A stretch of 7,565 bases of DNA from Verrucomicrobiota bacterium (GTDB lineage: Bacteria > Verrucomicrobiota > Verrucomicrobiia > Opitutales > Opitutaceae). The position numbers and the translations under genes are program-made. Within the stretch, counting starts at the first letter, position 1, and each line of letters starts with the position of its first letter. Positions 1 to 5,784 of the stretch are shown piece after piece. The notes under the pieces were generated by a model. That model was given only the letters and a program-made list of their open reading frames with translations, did not search any database and was not told where the DNA came from. The DNA lies in NCBI GenBank assembly GCA_023391285.1, contig JAEWBF010000007.1:1-7565 (forward strand), given 5' to 3'.

Positions 1-1
1 C

Positions 2-175
2 GAACCCGCCCGCCCCGACCAACTCGCCGACGCCCTCATCGCCGCCCGCCACACCGCGCCTCCTTCCGGCGAACTCCACGCCCACTACCTCGCCCACTTC
101 ACGCGCCACCACCACCTCACCGCCCTGTCGGCCGCACTCCAACAACCACACTTGTCCCCGAACTTCTCGGCCTGA
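2..175 (+). CDS. C-terminal end of a probable glycosyltransferase (partial, 5' end outside window)
   Basis: An open frame enters from the left edge and ends at TGA 173-175, giving the last 57 residues of a protein. The visible part starts EPARPDQLADALIAAR, which resembles the 'dp..LA.al' helix that follows the nucleotide-sugar site in GT4/GT-B glycosyltransferases. It continues with YLAHFTRHHHLTALSAAL, resembling the family's usual last helix (a pattern like Y..rFt...h...l). The tail is rich in histidine and alanine. No catalytic residue lies in the visible part, so the assignment rests on these C-terminal patterns and on the neighbours: a flippase begins 13 nt downstream and two more glycosyltransferases follow. 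It probably adds a sugar to the same lipid-linked glycan in the cytoplasm. Another enzyme class with a similar helical end cannot be excluded. Confidence 0.55.
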   Translation, partial: EPARPDQLADALIAARHTAPPSGELHAHYLAHFTRHHHLTALSAALQQPHLSPNFSA

Positions 176-188
176 CATACACTTTGTC

Positions 189-1685
189 ATGGTGACCGAC
201 GCGGACGCGCCCGAGTCCATTCTTGCCCGGGCTACGCAATCGCAGCGCAGCATGCTGCTGTCGCATCTCGTCCGCATCCTCTGCAAGGTCGCCTCGGTCC
301 TCGTCCTCGCGCGCCTCGTCGCTCCCGCCGAACACGGCCTCTACGCGATGGCCGGCAGCCTCACCTTGTTTCTTACCCTCTTTCGCGACTTCGGTCTCGG
401 CACCGCGGCCATCCAAGCGCCTCAACTCACCGAAGACGATCGCACCACCCTCCACCGCACCCACCTTCTCCTCGGCGCTGCACTGTGCGCCGCCACGGTC
501 GCACTCATCCCCGCTGTGGTCTGGTTCTACGATGAACCTCGGCTAGCTCCGCTGCTCGCCGTCATGAGCGTGCATTTCCTCTTCCTTGGCTTCAACGCCT
601 GGCCACGCGTCCTGCTCTCGCGCGACCTTCAGTTCCCCACCCTCAACCGTCTCGAAACCTCCGCCGTCCTCCTCGCCACCGTCGTCATGATCGCGGCCGG
701 AGCCTTGGGCGCCGGCGCCTATTCCTTCGCCGCCTTTCTCCTCACATTCGAAGGCTCGCTCGTGTTCCTTGCGTGGCGCGCATGCCCTTGGCGTCCGCGC
801 GGACAAGTCGATTTGCGTCGACTCCGCCCACTGCTCCGCACCGGCGCCGATCTGACCGGCGTTCAAACCATTTCCTATCTCGCTGCCCACATCGACACGT
901 TCGCCGTTGGTCGCTGGTTCGGCCCCCGTCTCCTCGGCCTCTACACGCGCCCGGCTCAACTCCTCATTCTTCCCGTTCAACACATCGCCACGCCCCTCGG
1001 ACAGGTCCTCGCCGCAGCCCTTGCGCGCACGTCTCTTCAATCGAGCGAATTCCGTATCCAGTTCCTGAGGACAACCAACCTGATCCTTCATCTCACGTTC
1101 CCTTTCGCGACCTGCTGCATCGCCCTGCCCGCGGAAACCACGCGCATCATTCTCGGAGCCGACTGGCTCGAGGCCTCGCCTTTTCTCCGCTGGTTCGGTG
1201 TCGGCGGCCTCTTCGTCGCGCTGAGCGCCACCTTGCAACCGCTCGCGCTCGCTCTTCAACGGACGCGCCGTCTCGCCGGCCTCGCTCTTCTCTCCCTCGT
1301 CATCACCGCCTGCGCTGTGTTCATGGCACGCAATTCCGGCCCAATCGCCATCGCTACCGCCGTCGCCTTGGTGCAAGGTTTCCTGCTCGTTCCGCGAATG
1401 GCCTGGATCGTCCACGCATCCGAAATCCATTTGCGCGACTTCGCCGCCGCCGCCGCCGGTCCCGTCCTCGCCTCCAGCGTATTCGCCGCCGGACTGCTCG
1501 CTGGAAACATCTTCACCAACCACGGCTCCGTGCCCCTCCGCTTCGCCACCGCCATCGCCTGCGGCAGCGCCGGCTTCGCTCTCGTCGCGTGTATCTCAGC
1601 CCGGCTGCGCGATGAACTGCGCTACGTGTGGTCGCACCTGCCCGGTCGCGCCGCTTCCTCTCTACCAGCGAAAGGTCCCGCGTGA
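189..1685 (+). CDS. Wzx/WzxC-like polysaccharide flippase (MOP superfamily)
   Basis: This 498-residue polytopic membrane protein has the length and layout of the MOP-superfamily polysaccharide exporters (WzxC/AmsL-like, about 490-500 residues). Such proteins flip undecaprenyl-linked glycan units across the inner membrane. Family-like landmarks are ARLVAPAEHGLYAM (about 41-54), FRDFGLGTAAIQ (65-76), FNAWPRVLLSRDLQF (about 135-149) and HIDTFAVGRWFGPRLLGLY (234-252). Most of the chain is hydrophobic, consistent with about 12-14 membrane helices. The C-terminal 30 residues are basic and probably cytoplasmic. ATG 189 is the chosen start because it leaves a short polar N-terminus before the first helix. 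I see no Shine-Dalgarno sequence in the 13 nt after the previous stop, so translation may be coupled to the upstream gene. The TGA overlaps the GTG of the next glycosyltransferase gene. The exact glycan cannot be told from sequence. Confidence 0.9.
   Translation: MVTDADAPESILARATQSQRSMLLSHLVRILCKVASVLVLARLVAPAEHGLYAMAGSLTLFLTLFRDFGLGTAAIQAPQLTEDDRTTLHRTHLLLGAALCAATVALIPAVVWFYDEPRLAPLLAVMSVHFLFLGFNAWPRVLLSRDLQFPTLNRLETSAVLLATVVMIAAGALGAGAYSFAAFLLTFEGSLVFLAWRACPWRPRGQVDLRRLRPLLRTGADLTGVQTISYLAAHIDTFAVGRWFGPRLLGLYTRPAQLLILPVQHIATPLGQVLAAALARTSLQSSEFRIQFLRTTNLILHLTFPFATCCIALPAETTRIILGADWLEASPFLRWFGVGGLFVALSATLQPLALALQRTRRLAGLALLSLVITACAVFMARNSGPIAIATAVALVQGFLLVPRMAWIVHASEIHLRDFAAAAAGPVLASSVFAAGLLAGNIFTNHGSVPLRFATAIACGSAGFALVACISARLRDELRYVWSHLPGRAASSLPAKGPA
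1671..1675 (+). promoter_or_regulatory. Ribosome-binding site deciding the GTG 1682 start
   Basis: AAAGG at 1671-1675 lies 6 nt before GTG 1682. It is one of the few Shine-Dalgarno-like sequences in this window. It supports starting the downstream glycosyltransferase at 1682, with a GTGA overlap, rather than at the upstream in-frame GTG 1628. Confidence 0.5.
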
Positions 1686-2770
1686 CACCCCCGCTCCGCG
1701 TCGGCTTCGACACTAACCCGCTCTACGTCTCTTCCGCCGGCATCGCGCGCTATGTCCGCGGTTTGCTCACCGCGTTGCGTGAAATCGCTCCTCCTTCCTG
1801 CGACATTTTTCCTCTCGCTTGGGAGCGCCCCAACCTCTCCTACGCGCAACCCGGTCGGATGCTCAAAACCGCCTATCGCGAGTTGATCTGGGGCCGCTTC
1901 ATCGCCCCCGCCCTTCTCCGCCGCCGCCACGCCACCCTCCTCCATTCCACCGGCAGCCTTTTTATTCGCAGCCCACGTGAGGTCCGCCACGTCGTTACGC
2001 TTCACGATCTCAGCATCTCACGACACCCCGAGCGCTTCCGCCACTGGCAGGTGAACGCCTGGCAACGGCGGCTGAAGGTCATCCATCTCGCCGATCGCGT
2101 TCTCTGCAGCAGCCAGTTCACCGGCGACGAAGCGATCAAACTTCTTCAACTTCCCGCCGCAAAGATCGACGTCGTCCCGCTCGGCACAGATTGGCAACCA
2201 GACACCCTCTCGATCACCGAACGCGCACCCACATCTCCGCTCCCAACCGAATTTTTCCTTTTTGTCGGCTCGCTCGAGCCCGGCAAAAACCTCGCACTCC
2301 TTCGCAAGGTTTGGCTCCACGCCGAAAGCACCGGCCGACGACTTCCACCTCTCGTCATCGTGGGTGCCCGACGCCCCGGAGTCGCACAAGAAGGCCCTGC
2401 ACCTTCCAACTGGCACTACTTGGGATGGCAACCCGACGAAGCCTTGCTCTTCCTCTATCGGCGCGCCCATGCACTGCTTTTCCCCAGCATCTACGAAGGC
2501 TTTGGCATCCCTGTCGTCGAAGCCATGGCCGTTGGCTGTCCCGTGATCTGTTCACCCGTCGCCAGCCTTCCCGAAGTCGCCGGTGACGCCGCGCTCCTCA
2601 CGCCGCTCTCTCACGAAGGCTACGAGCAACGCCTCCGCGCTCTCCTCGCCGACGCCACTCTTCGCTCTGACCTGATCGACCGCGGCCATCGCAACGCCGC
2701 TCGTTTCACCTGGCGCCGCTGCGCCGCCGCCACGCTTGCGAGCTATGAGTCGACGCATCGTTCACCATGA
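1682..2770 (+). CDS. GT4-family glycosyltransferase (GT-B fold)
   Basis: A 362-residue cytoplasmic enzyme with the complete GT4 pattern, expected to transfer a sugar from a nucleotide donor to a growing lipid-linked glycan. The N-terminal Rossmann half opens with LRVGFDTNPL then SSAGIARYVRGLL (about 17-29), the usual acceptor-side glycine loop. VVTLHDLS (104-111) and ADRVLCSSQFT (137-147) follow. The C-terminal half has FLFVGSLEPGKN (192-203, with the phosphate-contacting Lys202), YLGWQPDEAL (246-255) and the EX7E donor-site motif Glu272-Glu280 within YEGFGIPVVEAMAVGCPV. Its closest resemblance is to mannosyl/rhamnosyltransferase-like GT4 enzymes, but donor and linkage are not readable. An in-frame GTG at 1628 would add 18 residues. 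I prefer 1682 because it gives a GTGA overlap with the flippase stop, has AAAGG 6 nt upstream, and puts the first beta strand at the N-terminus. The gene ends in an ATGA overlap with the next. Confidence 0.9.
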   Translation: MTPPLRVGFDTNPLYVSSAGIARYVRGLLTALREIAPPSCDIFPLAWERPNLSYAQPGRMLKTAYRELIWGRFIAPALLRRRHATLLHSTGSLFIRSPREVRHVVTLHDLSISRHPERFRHWQVNAWQRRLKVIHLADRVLCSSQFTGDEAIKLLQLPAAKIDVVPLGTDWQPDTLSITERAPTSPLPTEFFLFVGSLEPGKNLALLRKVWLHAESTGRRLPPLVIVGARRPGVAQEGPAPSNWHYLGWQPDEALLFLYRRAHALLFPSIYEGFGIPVVEAMAVGCPVICSPVASLPEVAGDAALLTPLSHEGYEQRLRALLADATLRSDLIDRGHRNAARFTWRRCAAATLASYESTHRSP

Positions 2771-3915
2771 ACGCCAGTCGCCGCCCTAAAATCCTTCATT
2801 GCGTCACCTGGTTTCGCCTCGGCGGCGCCGAACGTGTAGCGATCTCGCTCGCGAGCGAACTGCACGAACGCTTCGATTTCGCCGTCCACGCCGTTTTGGG
2901 GCTCTCGCCCGACGTCGTGGGCCGCGACCTGCAGGCGAAACTCCGCGCCCACGGCATCCCGCACCACGCGGGCACGCGCGTGCCGATCAAACTTGGCGGG
3001 CTCCTCACCGGCGCACTTTCGCTGCTCCGCACGATCGACCGCGTCCGCCCTGACATCGTCCACCTCCATACCGAAATCCCCGAAGCCACTTACGCCGTCG
3101 CCCTCGCGCTTCGTCCGGACCTGAAATCGATCCCCGTCGCGCGCACGATTCATAACTCACGCTACTGGCATCACTGGAGCGCGATCGGCCGGTGGACACA
3201 TGGCCGACTGCCGCCGTCCCACATCGCCGCCGTCTCGCGCGATTCCTTGGCCGCCTTCGAAACTCACGCCCATCTGGCGGGCAATCCCGCTGCGCCCCAC
3301 ACCACTCGCATCATCTTCAACGGCGCCGTTCCGCCGTGCCCCTCATTCGCTCCTGTTCGTTCAGTCCACCTGCCTTTGCGCCTCCTTTTCGCCGGGCGCT
3401 TCGATCACCAGAAGGGTGCCGATCTTCTTCCGGAAATCCTCCAACATCTTTCATCCTCTCCAGTTCCGTCCTGTGAATTCACGGTCGCCGGTCAGGGCGA
3501 TCTCGCTCGCAATCTCCGCAACCTCGCTCAATTCGCTCCGCCGCGTTGGCGAATCGAACTCCGCCCTCCGATCCAGAATCTGGATACACGACTCCACGAC
3601 TTCGACGCCGTTCTGATGCCCTCCCGCTTCGAAGGTCTCAGTCTCCTCGCGATCGAGACGCTCATGCGCAAGATTCCGCTGATCGCGACGCGTGCTCCCG
3701 GCCTGAGAGAATCGTTTCCTCCCGACTACCCTTGGCTCGCGGAGCCAGGCTCCCCCGCCGACTTCGCTCGTATTCTCCGTCTCGCTCTCGACTCGCCGGC
3801 ACAGTTGCCCGCCGTGGCCGAGTCCGCCCGAACCTTCGTTCTCCATGAATTTTCCCTCGCCAAAACCACTCAGCGCTACGCCGAGCTCTACGCGCAGATT
3901 GCCGCCGCTTCCTAA
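2767..3915 (+). CDS. Second GT4-family glycosyltransferase
   Basis: A 382-residue GT-B enzyme, distinct from its upstream neighbour. The N-terminal half starts with ILHCVTWFRLGGAERVAISLA (about 9-28), the classic GT4 'GGaer' loop. RPDIVHLHTEIPEA (94-107), ARTIHNSRYWHHWS (125-138) and IAAVSRDSLAAF (153-164) follow. The C-terminal half has LLFAGRFDHQKGADLL (206-221), which carries the donor-phosphate Arg/Lys pair, then FTVAGQGDLA (238-247) and the EX7E motif Glu289-Glu297 in RFEGLSLLAIETLM. Both halves look intact, so the enzyme should be active. It probably adds another sugar in the same cytoplasmic pathway. ATG 2767 overlaps the preceding TGA (ATGA) and I see no Shine-Dalgarno sequence, which suggests translational coupling. 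Donor and acceptor specificity cannot be inferred. Confidence 0.89.
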   Translation: MNASRRPKILHCVTWFRLGGAERVAISLASELHERFDFAVHAVLGLSPDVVGRDLQAKLRAHGIPHHAGTRVPIKLGGLLTGALSLLRTIDRVRPDIVHLHTEIPEATYAVALALRPDLKSIPVARTIHNSRYWHHWSAIGRWTHGRLPPSHIAAVSRDSLAAFETHAHLAGNPAAPHTTRIIFNGAVPPCPSFAPVRSVHLPLRLLFAGRFDHQKGADLLPEILQHLSSSPVPSCEFTVAGQGDLARNLRNLAQFAPPRWRIELRPPIQNLDTRLHDFDAVLMPSRFEGLSLLAIETLMRKIPLIATRAPGLRESFPPDYPWLAEPGSPADFARILRLALDSPAQLPAVAESARTFVLHEFSLAKTTQRYAELYAQIAAAS

Positions 3916-3994
3916 AGCCGCCCTTTCCGCGCCGCATCAAACCGGTTTTCTCTGGATCGACTCTTCAGGCTAGAGCAAACCGTCAGCCACCTCG
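3916..3994 (+). other. Short gap before the ligase-like gene
   Basis: This 79-nt spacer is the only break within the polysaccharide genes. It contains a perfect 10-nt palindrome, AAACCGGTTT at 3939-3948. That sequence has no loop and no T-tract, so it is not a convincing terminator. I see no convincing promoter and no Shine-Dalgarno sequence before ATG 3995. Transcription probably reads through. Confidence 0.4.
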
Positions 3995-5431
3995 ATGATC
4001 CTCGCTCCCGTCTGGCGCACCCGCCTTTTCGCCGCTGGCGCAGCGATCGTCGCCGTGTGGCTCGCGATCGACATCGCGCACGGCCGCTTCCTTTGGCCCT
4101 CCGCGCTCGCCGGCCTTCTCGCGCTTTTCCTTCTCTCCCGCGCCCAACCCCTCCCCCTCGGGCACCTCGCGCTCATTGTCGTCAGCGCCGGCTACATCGT
4201 CGGCAACCGCGGCTTCGCCCAAATTTCCCTCAGCCCCCACTTTCCCCTCCTCCCCGCCGAACTCGCTCTCCTGCTCGCCGGCGGTCTCCTCCTCGTCCAA
4301 TCCGCTTGGCGTCACGAACTCCCCGTGCGCCGCGATCCGCTCAACGGCGCCATCCTCGCGTGGATCGTCGTGGGCTCGCTCCGCGTCGTGTTCGACGTCC
4401 GCGCGTTCGGCTTCATGGCGCTCCGGGATTTCGCCCTCGTTTACTACGCCGCGTTTTTCTTCCTCGGCCAGGATCTGGCGCGCGACCCCCGCAGCGCCCG
4501 AATTTTCATCAACGTTCTCGCCTTCAGCTGCGCGCTCGTTCTTCCGCTCTATCTCGTCTCCGAGCGCTTTCCCGATTTCTTCTTCAACCTCCTTTCCTTC
4601 CGCGGCAACCCGCTCATCTACTTCAAGGGCGACCTCGCCGGCACGTTCGTCGCCGTCGGCGCGGTGCTCTTCTGGATCCGTTTCGAAGCCGCGCGCGGAC
4701 TGTGGAACGCCGCCATCAGCCTCGTCCTCGCCGGCGGCGTCGTGGCGATGAACAACCGCGCCTCGCTTCTCGCGCTCATCGTCGCCACCGCGTGGCTCGC
4801 GATCCGCGGTCGCTGGCGCTTCGCCGCTTCCCAGGCCGTCGCCGGCGTTGTCGCCACAATCCTGATACTTTCCGTCGCGAGCGCGTTGCGCATCTCCTGG
4901 GAAAAAACGCCCGTCTTCGCCCTCTACGAACGCGTCGTCTCCATCGCCGATCCCGCCGGCCAGCGCGCGTATCGGGGATCGGATACGCATTATAAAGGCG
5001 ACAACAACCTTTACCGGCTCGTCTGGTGGCAGGCCGTCATCGACGAAACGATCGACGGCAATCCTTACCTCGGCCTCGGCTTCGGTCACGATCTCGCGGA
5101 ACGTTTCGTCCGCGAATACTATCCGGAAAACAGCGAGGAATTTAACGTCCGCAGCCCCCACAACGTCCTCCTCACGATCTTCGCCCGCATGGGCGCCGCC
5201 GGGCTTCTGCTCTTCCTCGCGATCATCCTGCTCACCGCGGTCCAAACCTGTCGCGCAATTCCGCGCACCCTCGCCCACGCCGCACCTTGGTGCGTCGCTT
5301 GGGCGATGCTCGTCAGCGCCTGCCTCGGTGTCGTCCTCGAAGGCCCCATGGGCGCCGTCGTCTTCTGGACCACCCTCGGCCTCGCCCACGGCCTCGAACC
5401 CTCCGCCCCATCAGCTCCAACCGAAACGTAA
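3995..5431 (+). CDS. O-antigen ligase/polymerase-like membrane protein (Wzy_C/WaaL family)
   Basis: A 478-residue polytopic membrane protein with about ten or more hydrophobic segments and one large hydrophilic region, about 299-390, between late helices. That layout is typical of the O-antigen ligase/polymerase family (PF04932), whose members act on the periplasmic face. Family-like elements are the NNRASLLAL segment (253-261), LYRLVWWQAVID (339-350), NPYLGLGFGHDL (356-367) and SPHNVLLTIFARMGAAGLLLFL (387-408). The SPHN histidine (His389) and an arginine near the start of the loop region (Arg341) match the kind of residues needed by characterised WaaL-type enzymes. It would either join lipid-linked glycan to an acceptor or polymerise repeat units. 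The family does not separate these two roles by sequence alone. Its place downstream of flippase and glycosyltransferase genes supports a late step. The last dozen residues (PSAPSAPTET) are low complexity. ATG 3995 has no obvious Shine-Dalgarno sequence. Confidence 0.86.
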   Translation: MILAPVWRTRLFAAGAAIVAVWLAIDIAHGRFLWPSALAGLLALFLLSRAQPLPLGHLALIVVSAGYIVGNRGFAQISLSPHFPLLPAELALLLAGGLLLVQSAWRHELPVRRDPLNGAILAWIVVGSLRVVFDVRAFGFMALRDFALVYYAAFFFLGQDLARDPRSARIFINVLAFSCALVLPLYLVSERFPDFFFNLLSFRGNPLIYFKGDLAGTFVAVGAVLFWIRFEAARGLWNAAISLVLAGGVVAMNNRASLLALIVATAWLAIRGRWRFAASQAVAGVVATILILSVASALRISWEKTPVFALYERVVSIADPAGQRAYRGSDTHYKGDNNLYRLVWWQAVIDETIDGNPYLGLGFGHDLAERFVREYYPENSEEFNVRSPHNVLLTIFARMGAAGLLLFLAIILLTAVQTCRAIPRTLAHAAPWCVAWAMLVSACLGVVLEGPMGAVVFWTTLGLAHGLEPSAPSAPTET

Positions 5432-5443
5432 ACCACGCCAATC

Positions 5444-5568
5444 AACCGCGAAGAACGCGAAGGAGCGCGAAGAAGAACCGGCGCTCTCAACCCAGCAAAG
5501 TCATCGCTCAACCGCGCGCAGCATCGCTCGCGTTCCGCACTTCGCGAACCTTCGCGCCCTTCGCGGTT
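5444..5568. repeat. Imperfect inverted repeat with 29-nt arms of CGCGAAG units
   Basis: The left arm (5444-5472) carries three CGCGAAG heptamers at 5447-5453, 5456-5462 and 5466-5472. The right arm (5540-5568) carries three CTTCGCG heptamers at 5540-5546, 5550-5556 and 5559-5565. Compared as reverse complements, the arms agree at 25 of 29 positions. All four differences fall in the two dinucleotides between heptamers (aa versus gg, ag versus tt). A 67-nt spacer separates the arms. RNA from either strand could form a long stem. No T-tract follows, so a simple intrinsic terminator is unlikely. The structure resembles a dispersed REP-like intergenic element, which is inference because only one locus is visible. 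Confidence 0.75.
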
Positions 5569-5645
5569 TCCCAGCGATTTGTCTGCACTCACTGGCGGCG
5601 TCTCCCGCTTTATTCGTCTCGCGTCGCATCCGTCCCCGCCCCCGA

Positions 5646-5674
5646 TTTCGCGACCTTTCGCGTATTTAGCGGGA
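5646..5674. repeat. Degenerate third copy of the inverted-repeat arm
   Basis: This stretch has the orientation of the right arm and keeps its exact 7-2-8-2-10 spacing: TTTCGCG, AC, CTTTCGCG, TA, then TTTAGCGGGA. Leaving out the two variable dinucleotides, I count 19 of 25 matches to the right arm. The match is imperfect, but the shared spacing makes chance less likely. Confidence 0.5.
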
Positions 5675-5688
5675 AATCAATCCCTCAC

Positions 5689-5716
5689 TCCCTCAACTCT
5701 CATCCCTCAACTCTCA
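5689..5716. repeat. Perfect 14-nt tandem duplication in a pyrimidine-rich tract
   Basis: The unit TCCCTCAACTCTCA occurs at 5689-5702 and again at 5703-5716. A truncated start of the same unit (TCCCTCAC) occurs at 5681-5688, and TCAACTTTCTC follows. The tract is almost purine-free on the + strand. It could expand or contract by slippage. Confidence 0.75.
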
Positions 5717-5784
5717 ACTTTCTCCCCTCCTTCCCGCCCCCATCATTGCCATCGCCCGCCGCCCGCCTTTAGGTCCGCCGCATC

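Larger units (their letters stand above)
5432..5784 (+). other. 353-nt intergenic region carrying repeats
   Basis: This gap separates the polysaccharide cluster from rodA. Its first third is an inverted repeat (5444-5568). A degenerate copy of the same arm lies at 5646-5674. The stretch 5681-5740 is strongly pyrimidine-rich with a 14-nt tandem duplication. Frames crossing the gap encode only Arg/Ser/Pro-rich sequence with no family resemblance, so I call no gene here. A rodA promoter may lie inside it. TTGCCA (5746-5751) with TTTAGG (5768-5773) is a weak candidate pair, too poor to call. Confidence 0.7.

Noticed and set aside
543..1523. 326-codon open frame on the - strand opposite the flippase gene
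   Set aside because: The translation is Gly/Glu/Asp-rich low complexity, typical of the antisense of C-ending codons. The + strand frame is a clear membrane flippase.
1628..1681. Upstream GTG start (1628) for the first full glycosyltransferase
   Set aside because: It would add 18 Arg/Ser-rich residues before the first beta strand and overlap the flippase by 58 nt. GTG 1682 has an SD-like AAAGG and the usual 4-nt overlap.
3939..3948. Palindrome AAACCGGTTT as a terminator or operator between the glycosyltransferase and ligase-like genes
   Set aside because: Ten bases, no loop and no T-tract. A palindrome this short is expected by chance and nothing around it supports a function.
5444..5568. 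The inverted repeat as an intrinsic terminator or a CRISPR array
   Set aside because: The 67-nt loop and lack of a following U-tract argue against an intrinsic terminator. Two inverted arms with 9-10 nt internal periods do not match CRISPR repeat-spacer structure.
5287..5772. 161-codon + strand frame through the end of the ligase-like gene and the intergenic repeats
   Set aside because: The product is Arg/Ser/Pro-rich. It reflects translation of the CGCGAAG repeat arms and pyrimidine tract and starts inside a real gene in another frame.
5746..5773. Sigma70-like promoter TTGCCA - 16 nt - TTTAGG before rodA
   Set aside because: The -10 match is poor, and the implied transcription start would almost abut the GTG. 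Not distinguishable from chance.
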